Source of the DNA: Chrysomallon squamiferum
Taxonomy: Eukaryota > Mollusca > Gastropoda > Neomphalida > Peltospiridae
Length of the DNA stretch: 64,000 bases
Assembly: GCA_012295275.1 (NCBI GenBank)
Contig: CM022672.1
Coordinates: 11,171,904 to 11,235,903 of the forward strand
Direction of reading: 5' to 3'
Positions 43,732-55,100 of this stretch are shown piece by piece; within the stretch, counting starts at the first letter, position 1; every line of letters begins with the position of its first letter. Below the pieces are notes generated by a model. The model saw only the letters and a list, made by a program, of their open reading frames with translations, did not search any database and was not told where the DNA came from. The position numbers and the translations under genes were made by a program.

Positions 43732-46700
43732 TATATCTATAAATTAAATGAAACAATAGATTCACTTAATTTTTCTGGTTTGTTATAAATAAATCTTTAA
43801 ATATAAATATATATATATATAAAAATCTTTAAATAAATCTTTAAATAAATAATATATATATATATATATAGATCTTTAAATAAATCTTTTAAATAAATCT
43901 TTAAATTTATATATATATATATCTGTGTGTGTGTGTCCTGTATAATTTTTGGTGCTAATTTTTCTGTTTGTACTGCATCTGAGTTTAATTTCAGGTACTC
44001 ATAAATCTCTAAAAGACACTGAATTACTGAGTTCACGAAGATCAAGAAAAGAGCTTCCTCCTCAGGCTTTGGAAGGCCCTTTGGAAACAGCTAGGGCTGC
44101 AGAGGTATTTAATCATCTATATTTCACCTACCTCACCAGATAGAAGTATCTTATAGTCTATATTTCACAGGATTCAGTAAAGAGAGGTATTTTATAATCT
44201 GTATTTCATTGATATCATAGATGTATTTTATAATCTATCACAGATGTCAGTTGATAGATGTATTTTAAGTCTACATTTCAAAGACCTAAGTAGACAGTTT
44301 ATATTCAACAGACCTAGATGGAGATTGTATTTCTAATAAAGAGATATCAATAAAGAAAATAATTATTGTTATTTCAGACTTTTAATAATTATAAAGATAC
44401 AAAAAGTAATTAAATACAGTGCTTTGTGTTTGTTTACAAACATTAGCAAAGGTATATATGAATGTAATATATATATATTTACATTCACATATATTTATTT
44501 TAAGAATTTGTTTGCTGCTTTTTTTTTTTTTTCAGTAACTAGGTTTCAAAAAGCAACACTCTGGTTTGATTTGTTGAAGTCAAGATCAAAATAGCTAATA
44601 TTATATATTTTAGATTTCAGAGAGTGAAATAACAAGGACCCAGTCTCTGGAAGGGACCCTTCAGGGTAGAGCAACATCTGTTTCCATGGAAAGAACCATT
44701 TCTTTCAATCGAGAAAAAAGCTTGGATGATCAAAGTACTGACAAAATTGAAGAGACTCTCCAAGCTCAACCTGTGTATGTTTATAAAAATTCTTTTGTCT
44801 AAAATTTAAATATTGTTAAAGATTGTGTTACGTTTCTTGTGAAGGATGATATATAACAGTTATGGAATAAGTGTGTGACTGTTTAACGATGTTTCAGCAT
44901 GTTTTACTATTAATACTTGTTATGTATTAGACAGACTTTTGGGGGTTATTTCTGTCAGTTGGCAGCAAAATACCTTTTATTTGCATTGTCACAAAAGCCA
45001 TCAATAACATTTTAGTATTAGGTATTATACTTTTTTTTGCGTAATGATAACAAGAAAAAAAAGCTTTCTGTTGTACTTCATGGATATAAAACACATATTA
45101 TGACCTTTCAATAAACCAGTTATGGAGCATAAAAAGTTCTGTAAATTACATCTGTACCAGCAAATTAAAACCCACTAATAATGTTTATGGTGATACTAAC
45201 AGCAAAGAAATAAATATGTCTGTACTTAAATAATTCCCACATCTGCTCTTCTCTTTTTACTGATTTTAAAAATATTATGTAATTATTTTGTTTCAAACAG
45301 TCTTAGGGAAATACCTATTCCTGAAGATGAGATGTATGCAGAGGCTCAAACTAGAGAAAGTACATCTGTCAGAGATCTTGGCAGTCTTTTTGTTGTACCT
45401 GAGGAGAAAGAAGATGGTGTAAGTCCGTTAGTTCCACCTGCTCTTGAAATACCCCATCATGTTTCATCTATAGAGGTCCTAAGGTAACCCATATTTGTTA
45501 TTTCTCACCTAGTAAATATAGCATTCTTTTATAAGTAAAAGTTGCAAAATAATCTCTTTTTGACTAGTAAACAGCTGATTAAAGCTTATTTGTATTGTAT
45601 TAATTTTCTACAAATCCTTTTTCTTTCTTCTTTTTTTGGTTATTAATTGTGAACCAAAGGACATGTATATAGTAGTCAAGATTTATTTATTAGATAAAAT
45701 ATATTTCTAGACTAATGCAGTATTTTACAATTTGTATTTGAATTCATTTTTAAATTTAGAATGTGGAAATCTATTGATTTTGTTTTATTTTTTAGGAAAT
45801 TCATATAGAGTTGTTTAACAATAAAAATAAAGATTAAAATATATTTCAATATAAACATTTAAGAAACAACTAAATAATAACAATTAAATGGTGTTTCAAA
45901 TATATTTGAGAATTATCTAATTTTAACAGCTGCATCAACTCTCAATTGAAATCAAAAGAAGAGACAACTTTCAGAGATATCTGCCCAACAAACAAAACAA
46001 GACCCTATGCAGCTCAGATGTTTTCTGAATTTCTTCGTATGTATATAGAAGTGTATTTTCTTTTCTTTTTTAAAATCTTCTTCAAACTGGAAATCTATAA
46101 TATCCTGATTTTAAAACTGTAAAGTTACTGCATTATATTTTAATGGTTTTGTGTTTTAAAGATGTGATAGACAAAAAATAAGAATGCACATCTAAGATTT
46201 CTAAATTACTGAATATGAAATGAAATCTGCAGATTTATATATATTTAAAAATAAAGGGATTGTAATGAATGAATTAATAACTGGTGTTCACAATATCTCA
46301 TCACATTTTATTATCTTCAAAATCTCAAGAATGTGCATACCATAAACCTTTTGTAAACAAGTTGGAACAGAAAAAGATAATGATAAGCCCTATAACTGTT
46401 TAGGCCTGCAATATAAACTGAGCTAGAGCTATTCTTATTTGTATGAAATGTACAAAGCTTAAATGAGGTATTTGAATGTAAGAAAAATTATTGTTGATAT
46501 CAATCAGCATCACTATTTAACAGTAATAGTCAACATAACATTTTAAAAAATAACTTAATATCAAACCATCTGTAAATAATGAAAATAAATATCTGTATAT
46601 TAATTTTCCTAAAACCGATCCATAATAGAAATATAAATTTAATTTTTTTATAGTTTTAATTATATCAGTATGTGCATTAGGTAATTTAATTATCTTAACT

Positions 46701-46844
46701 TTTACAATGGTTAGGGTATATCAGTTTTATTTCACTAGTTATTTTTATTTCTTTCATTCATTAGAATTATGTAAAACCGGTCAAGTATCTGCACGACAAG
46801 AAGAACCATATGGAGATATTTACATTACTCGTGGTGCAAACTGA
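34095..46844 (+). CDS. REC8: REC8-like kleisin, copy B (diverged; exon 10 acceptor damaged)
   Basis: Exons: 34095-34153, 34620-34688, 35093-35229, 35897-35981, 39570-39687, 40052-40163, 40803-40882, 41382-41509, 41882-41978, (42372-42524), 42907-42967, 43457-43567, 43995-44104, 44614-44774, 45301-45483, 45930-46036 and 46765-46844. Every exon is open: 616 residues with exon 10, 565 without. The ancestral ATG is ATA here and the ATG one codon upstream is used. MFY becomes MIS and the Trp of IIWIAA becomes Arg. The CAG before exon 10 is missing; the only AG there gives an immediate TAA, while skipping exon 10 keeps frame. The C-terminal SMC1-binding exons 16-17 differ from copy A by one residue. 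It could be a specialised paralogue or an early pseudogene. Confidence 0.8.
34281..34345. repeat. (TTA)n microsatellite, REC8 copy B intron 1
   Basis: About 21 TTA units. The matching tract in copy A (15302-15337) is about half as long. Confidence 0.93.
36427..39277. mobile_element. 2851 bp DNA transposon with inverted arms of about 630 bp, in REC8 copy B intron 4
   Basis: Begins GGGTCATTCCGTGTC and ends with its reverse complement. Left arm 36427-37050 and right arm 38645-39277 are near-identical inverted copies. Flanks are TAAA on both sides; copy A has the uninterrupted site (TTTGTAAAAGTTT near 17848), so the target duplication is TAAA, 4 bp. The 1.6 kb centre carries a broken ORF on the minus strand. 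Next to the right arm, inside it, a 60 bp piece of the arm is repeated (about 38585-38645). The superfamily is unassigned: the long arms resemble foldback elements, and the 4 bp A/T duplication fits several superfamilies. Confidence 0.9.
37318..37733 (-). pseudogene. Frameshifted ORF remnant inside the long-arm transposon
   Basis: The minus-strand frame from 37733 encodes a Cys-rich stretch with CCDPLNRH, SLRIVS, and LVPGDKLCCDC. It then continues in a shifted frame with a Gly/Asp/Pro-rich stretch (GGITMGEFGDN, PLVVVSPEKDFDLN), ending at a stop at 37318-37320. The change of frame lies near 37500. It is probably a piece of a protein encoded by the autonomous element, but no transposase catalytic motif was seen. 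The paired CC and CxxC cysteines may bind metal (inference). Confidence 0.5.
41030..41084. repeat. (AAT)n microsatellite, REC8 copy B intron 7
   Basis: About 17 units. The same intron in copy A has only a short, interrupted version (about 19648-19670). Confidence 0.93.
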
Positions 46845-48585
46845 CAACAAGAATCAATTCGTAGAATTCCTCAACCATTCTCATAAATCCCTTATTGTTG
46901 TTATTGTTTTAAAAATTTATTTATATATTTTAAATTTTAGATGTTTTTGCATAACAGTATTTAAGGTTTATAGCTTGTTCTGACAAGAATATATGATTTT
47001 TGTTTATGTAATCATGAATTGCATTTCCTAATTATGCATGAAAATTAAAAATACATATCCATTCTGCTGATCATGGCATAAAATGAATAATTCATTCTAA
47101 ACCATTATAAATTTCTGCTGCATGATATGATGAAATTTCCACTAATTTGTTATTGCATTCTTAAAATCTTTACTAAGTGATCAATTTTAAATTGAATAGA
47201 TATATATAACATCTTTGTTTGACAAAAACGAATGATTTATAAAACAAAGAGAAAAAGTGTTTCAGACAAAAGAGTTAATTCTCTTGTTAATTCGTTATTT
47301 TAATTTTTATTGGGAAATAAAGTTGATATTATATTTTTGCTGAACAGATCTTAATTACTAAATATATTTGTACCAGAATAATTTTATTTTGAATGAAAGC
47401 ATTACATTATGGCAAGAATTTTAGAATATCGTATGTCTAATTCTAATGATGTTATTAAGCATGTTTATTTTAATTATTTCAGTGATATTGGCCAGATCTT
47501 CAATTAAATAAAACCAATATGAATAATTCATTGCCAATCAAGTAGTTTAAAAAATTTGAAGCCAACTTAACACTGTATTAAATCATGTATTTGTTTTAAG
47601 GAAGGATGGATTAATTGTGACTTTTAACTTTGAATATTTAGACATGGTTTTCTTGTGTACACCAATGCATATTCATTATTAAATGATAAAATATTTTCTT
47701 TTGATGATTTGAAATGAAATTTGTATTTTTATCATGTTGTTATTTATTGTTGTTTGAAACATTGTTATTGTTTTAAATATTTGTTACATTGTTGAATTTT
47801 CAAGGTTTGTGAAACTGGAAAAACAAATTTTAAAATATTTGTTAAAAATAACTGAATAGTTATGACTGATTTTTTCAAACATTATGTGGTTTCACACAAA
47901 AACTATTATATTGTTGTTATGCTTATTTATTAAAAATAATATAACTTTACATAATGAAGAGGTATCCTAAATTTCAAGGCCTAGTTTATATGGAATAAAT
48001 GTTTGTCCCATTTGTTCATGTGAACATGTATGTATATTACATTTAAGTATGTACATAAATACTGGTTGTTATTTAAATAATGAATCGCATTCCAAATTGA
48101 AGTTTATTTAGAATAAATACATTTCTTCCATTCATTTATGTGAAAAAGGTAAAATGACATACATTATATCTAAGTACATGTGTGAATCCTGAGATTATTC
48201 ATTTAACAATACATTGTTTCACATTAAACATTTGTGCCAAATCGTTTTATTTTGTTAGTATAAGAAATATATTCTACATTTTTTGTTATGGCAGTTTAGC
48301 CATTTAAACATATACACCTTGGTGTATTTACCATACTGTGCTTTCGTATCACTTCAAATAGATTTTTTACATTATGTCACTTAATCTGCAGTGGCACTGC
48401 CTTCTCTTTCCAGTGTGCAGTTCATTGAGGTTTACTGAATTAATATCATACTTGTTTTAGTGATTTTTTTTTTTGTTTGTTTAATGTTGTCTGGAAAAAT
48501 ATCTTGTTAATCATGTTATTTTATTACCTTTGTTATTTGTAAGTTATTTTTTTTTTGAATGAATTGGTTTCAAATAAAATATTCA
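46845..48585 (+). other. 3' UTR of REC8 copy B, including poly(A) signal at 48573-48578
   Basis: Nearly identical to 25314-27010 over its whole length, with scattered substitutions and small indels. The AATAAA at 48573-48578 matches the one at 27001. No coding sequence recognised. Confidence 0.65.
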
Positions 48586-49110
48586 AAATGAGTTCTTTTT
48601 CTTTTCGTTGAAGTATTAGTCTTTTAACCATCAACTGATTTTAGGTGTCACATATCCTATATAATTAGTATTAATAATAACTGGATATAAATAAAAATAA
48701 TCATATAAAATAAAAATAAGCTATGTAAATCAAAACAATGAACTATATGTTACCCCCAAGAAATTCCGATTTTATTCAAAATTATGAAAATGCACTTAAA
48801 AAGTTATTGAGTACTGATCAGTTTATTGCAAGAAGATTCAAATATTTATTTTCGAAGATCAAAACCGAGATATTCCAAGCCTTTCTATGTTAATCATCTC
48901 GAAGAATGTTTGGATGTGTCTGCTTATTGGAAAAATTTACTGTCTTTGATTTGTTTGATAATGAATGAATGAATGAAAAGAGAATTAAATAAATCATCAT
49001 ATTTACCACAACCATTTTGAATATAAGACTGATTTGTTTTATCCTCTATTTATAGTATATTGTATTGTGTTGTATTATTTTATTTAACTGATTATGAATT
49101 TTAATAGTTA
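48586..49110. other. Segment present only in copy B (about 525 bp)
   Basis: Homology with copy A stops just after the AATAAA (48586) and resumes with 'tttattttatttactt' at about 49111. Copy A is continuous there (about 27010-27030). Either copy B gained this AT-rich segment or copy A lost it. No repeat ends or target duplication were recognised. Confidence 0.6.
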
Positions 49111-49207
49111 TTTATTTTATTTACTTTTTATTTAATTATTTTAATTCATTCTTTCTTTGGGATTTCACTGCCTGATTTCATTGTGTGATTGTAGTTTTGT
49201 TCTATAT

Positions 49208-49701
49208 CAAATAGATTATTATTGTTATTATTTAGAAGATTAATTTTGAACATTTATAAACTAACAGTAAAAGTCCAAGTTAACTGAGGGTATTTGATAA
49301 AATTATGGAAAACTAAAACATTACAGTATCATATCATTTTGTGTATCCTAATTCGGACTGAATTTTTATTGTCCAATTAATAAAGTATTTGGCATAAAGG
49401 AGATTTTTAATAATTACTTTTAAAATGTTTACCATAATAAACATATCTATAAAACAGAGAAACCAAAGTAGAATATTAATAATAAAGAAAAAAGCAGACC
49501 CCCAACAAATACACCAACAAGTGCACACGTGATTACACACTTGCACACAAAATATATTATATCCTGCATAAAGTTAATTTGTAGATTTTTGACGAGAATT
49601 TTAAATCTCATGCATTTTTGATACTTCAGTGAAAAAGGTCTTCTGGAGATAATCTATTATAATTGTTATTATGAGTAGTATTTGTAATAACTGCACATGA
49701 C
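49208..49701. other. Intergenic region and 3' UTR of the zinc-finger gene
   Basis: AT-rich, tail-to-tail between REC8 copy B and the minus-strand zinc-finger gene. No gene or structured element seen. Confidence 0.6.
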
Positions 49702-52128
49702 TCAAAGATACTGATTGTCTTTTTCTAGCAGATGACTATGTGATTCTTGTGACAATAGTTGAACATGGTGAGCAGAGCCAGGGATGTGGTCAATCATGCC
49801 GCTGTACTGCACAGACGTGGATGTCAAATGAATCTGGCTTGATAAGGAGGTACTTTGCTGTAATGAATTCTGTGACTGTCCTGAAGGCAGAGTGGATGGA
49901 TGAGTTAGACAATGAAGAGACGTCAGGTCAGTTTGGTTTGCTGAAGGATTCTGAAGATGTCTCTGACTTGGAAGGTCTGTCACAACTTGCCTCATTGTAG
50001 CCATGTTGGAGTGACGATTACTGGTATGACGGGGAGTTGGATCGTTCATATTCTCTGTTACAGATGGCAGAAAATGCTGCTGAGACAATGTTGGGGAATG
50101 ATCTCGTAGTGGCATTGGATTCTGTGCAACATATTTCATCACAGAAGATTCTGGTTTCATTACCGCATTAAAGTTCAAAGCCGAATTAATTGTCATACGT
50201 GTTGAAATACATTCCTCTACCGGTTCATTTATAGACACTTCAGTTATACAATTCTGGAGCTCTTCTGGAGTCAGGATCTTACCATGACTCTTTATGTGTG
50301 TCCTCATATTATCTGCTCTGGTTCCTGTCTTTCCACAAAACTTACAGACGAACTGGCGTGCTGGAGCATGGATAGTTCTGACGTGTTTGCTTAAACCACC
50401 TTTATCTGGAAAACAGCTTCCACAAGTATGGCATACAAAGGTCCTTTCAGGATTATGGCGTTTTTCGTGAGCTTTGCAACAGTTTTTAGTTTTGAATGTT
50501 TTCGAACAAATGCGACACTGAAATGGAGTGTCACTTTTGTGAGTGTACTGGTGAGTATATAATGAGGACATACATTTGAACGTCTTTCCACAAAGTTTAC
50601 AAGAAAAAGGACGGGCATCCATATGGACGAAAACGTGAGCATCTAAATTACTCTTGAACATGAACTGGCGGCCACAAATGTCACACATAAATCGATTGAC
50701 ATCATCAGTATGACGACGTCGATGCACGTTTCTTAAATGCTCGGACTTATAGTATTTCAAACATATATCACACTGGTAGTTCTTTTCAGAAACATGAAAT
50801 GATTCTTCATGTGCTTTGAGTGCTTGGCGAGTCACAAACCCTTTGTTGCACATTGAACATTTATGTGGTCTTTCGTTCATATGTATCATCATGTGCGTTT
50901 TTAAGCTGTTGTTGTAATTAAATTCCTTGCCACAGCAGCTGCATGCAAATTTTCGCTTCTCCCCACAGTGATGGATAGCTTGTTTGTGAGCTTTCAAATG
51001 AGTGCCTGTTAGATATGACTTGTCACAGAGGTCACACTGGTAAGGTCGCTCGCCCCGATGTTTTCGCATATGTAATTTATAACTGTGATGGAAGTTGAAG
51101 AACTGACCACATTCTTCACATGAATACGGTTTGACTTTACTGTGCAGACCTCTTTGATGATGAGATAAAGAATCAATGGAAGAAAAGTTTTTCCCGCACT
51201 GGTCACACTGAAACTTTGACCAGTGACGATTTGTATGACGTCTGAAGGCTCTTTTAGTTTCAAAGGTTTTGTTGCACAGCAAGCAAGCTAAATTAGTTAT
51301 GTCAACTGATGATTCTAATTGTCTACATTTCTCTTTAACTTCGATGCTTTCTTCCTTAGTTTGATGTACAGGTCTTTCAATTTGGCTTTTGTCCTATTCA
51401 ACTGTTTCATTTTGATTTTCAATGCTAATTTCGCTACTGTCCTTCGACCTTTATTAGAAACTGTCCTATTTCTCTGCGATTCTTTTCGAATTCGAGTAGA
51501 CCTCCTGTTTTTCGTTGGTGTTTTACAACCACCATCACTTTCAGATTTTCTTTTCTGTTTTCTTTTAGTAGTTGTCTGTGAATCATCACTTTCCTCACCT
51601 GTTAAATCTGGTTGATAATCATCATCTGATATATGTTCATTCTTTATCTTCTTACTCTTCTGAAAGTTAGAAGCGTCGCCATAGCTACTGTCATCACTGT
51701 CGATTCCATTACTATCATTCTCATTTGAAACCACTCGAACAACCTGGTAATGCATACTGTTATCAGTTCGGTTTGATTGAGCAGCTGCATTACTGTTATC
51801 TCCTTTTACAGTCTTTTTCAGAGGTATGATTGAGGCTGTAGGCAGACCATTTTGAGATTCTGTACTATCTTCATCTTTTACTTTCGTAATATCATCTGAA
51901 TGAACGTTTGGTGAGGCATTAACTTCTTTACCGAATGATGTTTCTACTGATATTTGCATGGTGGTAGCAGGATTCTGCTTGATGTGATTTTCTGCAATAA
52001 ATGAAGGAAATGTTCTTATTATAGAAGTCTGAAAGACAGTAACGAAGAAAAAAATAATAACACCATAAATATTAAAAATATATATTATAAAATACTTTTT
52101 TATGCTTTGGACATAGCAAACATTTTAT

Positions 52129-52164
<36 letters not shown>

Positions 52165-55100
52165 TATTATTATCATCATCCAGTGTATGGTAGTATGGAA
52201 TAACATCTATTGATTTCCATAAAGTGTTAATTGTAATTAATAATGTGAAAAAATAGCTTCAAAAAATAAACAAAATGGAATTTACCCAAAACACTTTTTA
52301 TTATTTCCAAATCAGTTGTCATTATCAAGGTTCAGAACAATTCATATGAAAAATGCGTAGGAAAAAGTATCCAAATTATTGTACTTGTTGATCAAGTGAT
52401 ATATGAATAAAAAGAAAATGTAGGAAAGGTATCATTAATCTGAAATAGAGAAAATAATATTAAAAAAAAAAAAAAACATCATGATTAATTTTCAAAGTTT
52501 CTACAACTGAATCCAAATCCATTAAATGTAAAACTTTGTAAAATCTGTAACTCTTTTCTTTCGTTTGTTTTGCATCTTAAATCATATCTGTTCTGGTTAT
52601 TGTATTTTATTAATATAAAACTGGTGCACTGAGGATAACGGTGGAAAATACCTTTATAACTTAAAAGGAAAAGAAAAAATGGCGGAACTGATTTTAGGTT
52701 TGGTGCCGTTTGTTTTGGATTTCTTAGATTTAGATGTTGAAGAATTAATAAAATCAGGATTTTTGTCAGACGAAACTTTTGATGAAGCTACCCTCGCTGT
52801 TATTATGCACTATGCAAAAGAACACCGGAAAAGGGCTTCAGTTCCTGTTGTCGAATGGGTTCCTACGGTAAGTCCCAAATTCGCAACTTGAAGTTCGTGT
52901 AACTTACAGAGTTACTCCTGAAATAAACTGTTTTTATTTTATGTACAGCCACAGTGATAAACATGAAAAGAAAGCCAGATTGACCTGACTTGATATTTAT
53001 TTAATTAATATTCAGCCCTCGAGGCATAGTTCTAGACTAAAGAACAACTGTGACTGCCATTAGATGATCATTAAAAAATTATATAACTTGTAAGCGAACA
53101 ACTATTGTCCAAAAAAGAAAGAAAGAAAAAAAAGATCTTTTGGGTTAGAATTTGAATAGAAATTTATTAACCTTTGTATATTATTCAGTTAAATAAATTA
53201 ATATTTTCATTTTTTTTTTTCTTTGTCATCCGGTGTGTGGATGCATGCAATAATAATTACTGATTTCTTAAGTATTGATTATATATTTTTACAAGTGAAT
53301 AACTCAATAAGCATTATTTAATATTGTATTTGTATGTGAACCTTCTTAACATTTTCTTAATATGTAGTTTAGTTTAATAGGGGAAAAATATATTATATAT
53401 ACTAGAACACAAAGTGAAGTATTATATATTTAATTATAATTGTTTTCTTTGACTTTTTAAAATTTAATGCAGGCACAGCAGCCTCCACCCAAAAGAGTTC
53501 GACGAAAGGAACCAGTACCTGACAAGTTTCTAGTTATTGCCCCCAGAGCTCGAAATGAACCAACTGATGAAGAATTTCGTTTAACATACAGAATGACTCG
53601 CACTTTGTTTGAAGACCTACTAAAAATGTTAGGAGAACTCACAGATATGCAGATGAAAAGGAAGTATGTTGGAGGCAAGCATGAAATACCTGTTGACTTA
53701 GCACTGTTAATGTCTTTGGAGTATTTAGGAAGCAGAAAAACAGTCAAAGACTTAGCTGTAAAATATGATGTTAGCACTTCATCTTCAATAGGCTGTTTCA
53801 AGAGATGTTTACCTGGGCTCTACCAACTGGTTAAACATCTAATCAAGTGGCCAGATAAAAATGGCATAGCATCAACCATGTTGGAATTTTCCCAGACCTA
53901 TGGACTTCCAGGACTTATTGGCGTCATTGATGTGGCCCACGTAAGAGTGAAAGCTTCTCAGTGTCATCATGATTACTACATGAATCCAAGTGGGGTACTT
54001 TCAGTTGTGCTGCAAGCAGTTTGCAATCATAAGTTTCAGTTTCTTCACTGCTGTACAGGGTGGCCAGGTTCTGTTGATGATTTCAGTGTCCTCAATGATT
54101 CTGATCTATATCAGGATGTCCAAAAAAACCAAGATGACTTTTTCCCAAATGGTAGCTTTGTGGTTGGTGATTCATCATATCCGCTATTTGACTGGCTTTT
54201 AACTCCAATCACTGACACTGAAGCTCTTTCTGGAGCCCAACAGACCTATAATTACACTCACAGTCTTGCTAGAAAATTATCGTTGAGAACGTTTACCCAT
54301 CTCAGATCCAGATTTCCAAGACTGAAATATGTTGATTTACATGACATGGAAGAAATTGTTAAAGTTATACTTGTTTGTTGTGCACTTCACAACTTCTGTC
54401 ATTCTAGAGGTGATACAGAACTGTTTGTGACTGAAGATGGAGAGCATGAAGAACTTAATTCAGGACCTTCCACTCATGCCACAGTTGAAGGTTTTCTCAA
54501 AAGACAGAATGTTGTTGAAATAATGCAGCAGACAATGACAAATACAGTATAAATAACATCTCAATTACTGATTTTATGAAATAAACTTATTTTTATACTG
54601 ACATCTGTCTCAAATTGTCATGGGAATTAACTTTGTTGTACCATTTTTTCAAATTTATTTATTTATTTCGTTTTTAAATAACAAAATAAATCTGTTAATT
54701 TATACAAAGCATCCCCCCCCAAAAAAAAATACAGAAAAAACCCAACCAAATACCGACAATAAATCAACCTGTTTTAATTGTTAAAATTAATACCTATTTT
54801 GTATAATCCTTCAAACGGAATTTAAAAGTCTTGGCTAACAGCAATACTAATATTAATAATAATATTACATTATTAGAACTATTAACTCTTTTTGTAGTCT
54901 TGTAAATGATACTATAGCAATGCTAGAAATAAGAAAATAATACGTGAAGAAAATATATTATAGTTAAGTTTGTTCATTCCAGATTTTGGATTAAAAAAAA
55001 TGTAGTATTATAGCATTTTCTTCAAATCATTCTTGCTTCTAGATCAGATAAAAATACAAAATGTTTTAAAAGTTGTAGCAGATATGATATGACTTGTTCA

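Larger units (their letters stand above)
33332..49207 (+). repeat. REC8 duplication unit, copy B (about 15.9 kb)
   Basis: Second copy of the unit at 14199-27123, same orientation. Extra length is mainly the 2851 bp transposon in intron 4 and a 3' segment at about 48586-49110. Intron and 3' UTR similarity is high (the intron flanking exon 8 differs by about 2-5% by eye), so the duplication or later gene conversion is fairly recent. Confidence 0.93.

Noticed and set aside
34095-46844. Calling REC8 copy B a plain pseudogene
   Set aside because: All exons are open, the frame-changing defect is confined to one skippable exon, and the substitution pattern is not that of neutral decay. The possibility is kept open in the entry.
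50391-51263. Alternative-frame ORFs over the zinc-finger region
   Set aside because: The main frame gives about 12 regular C2H2 fingers; the others show no pattern.
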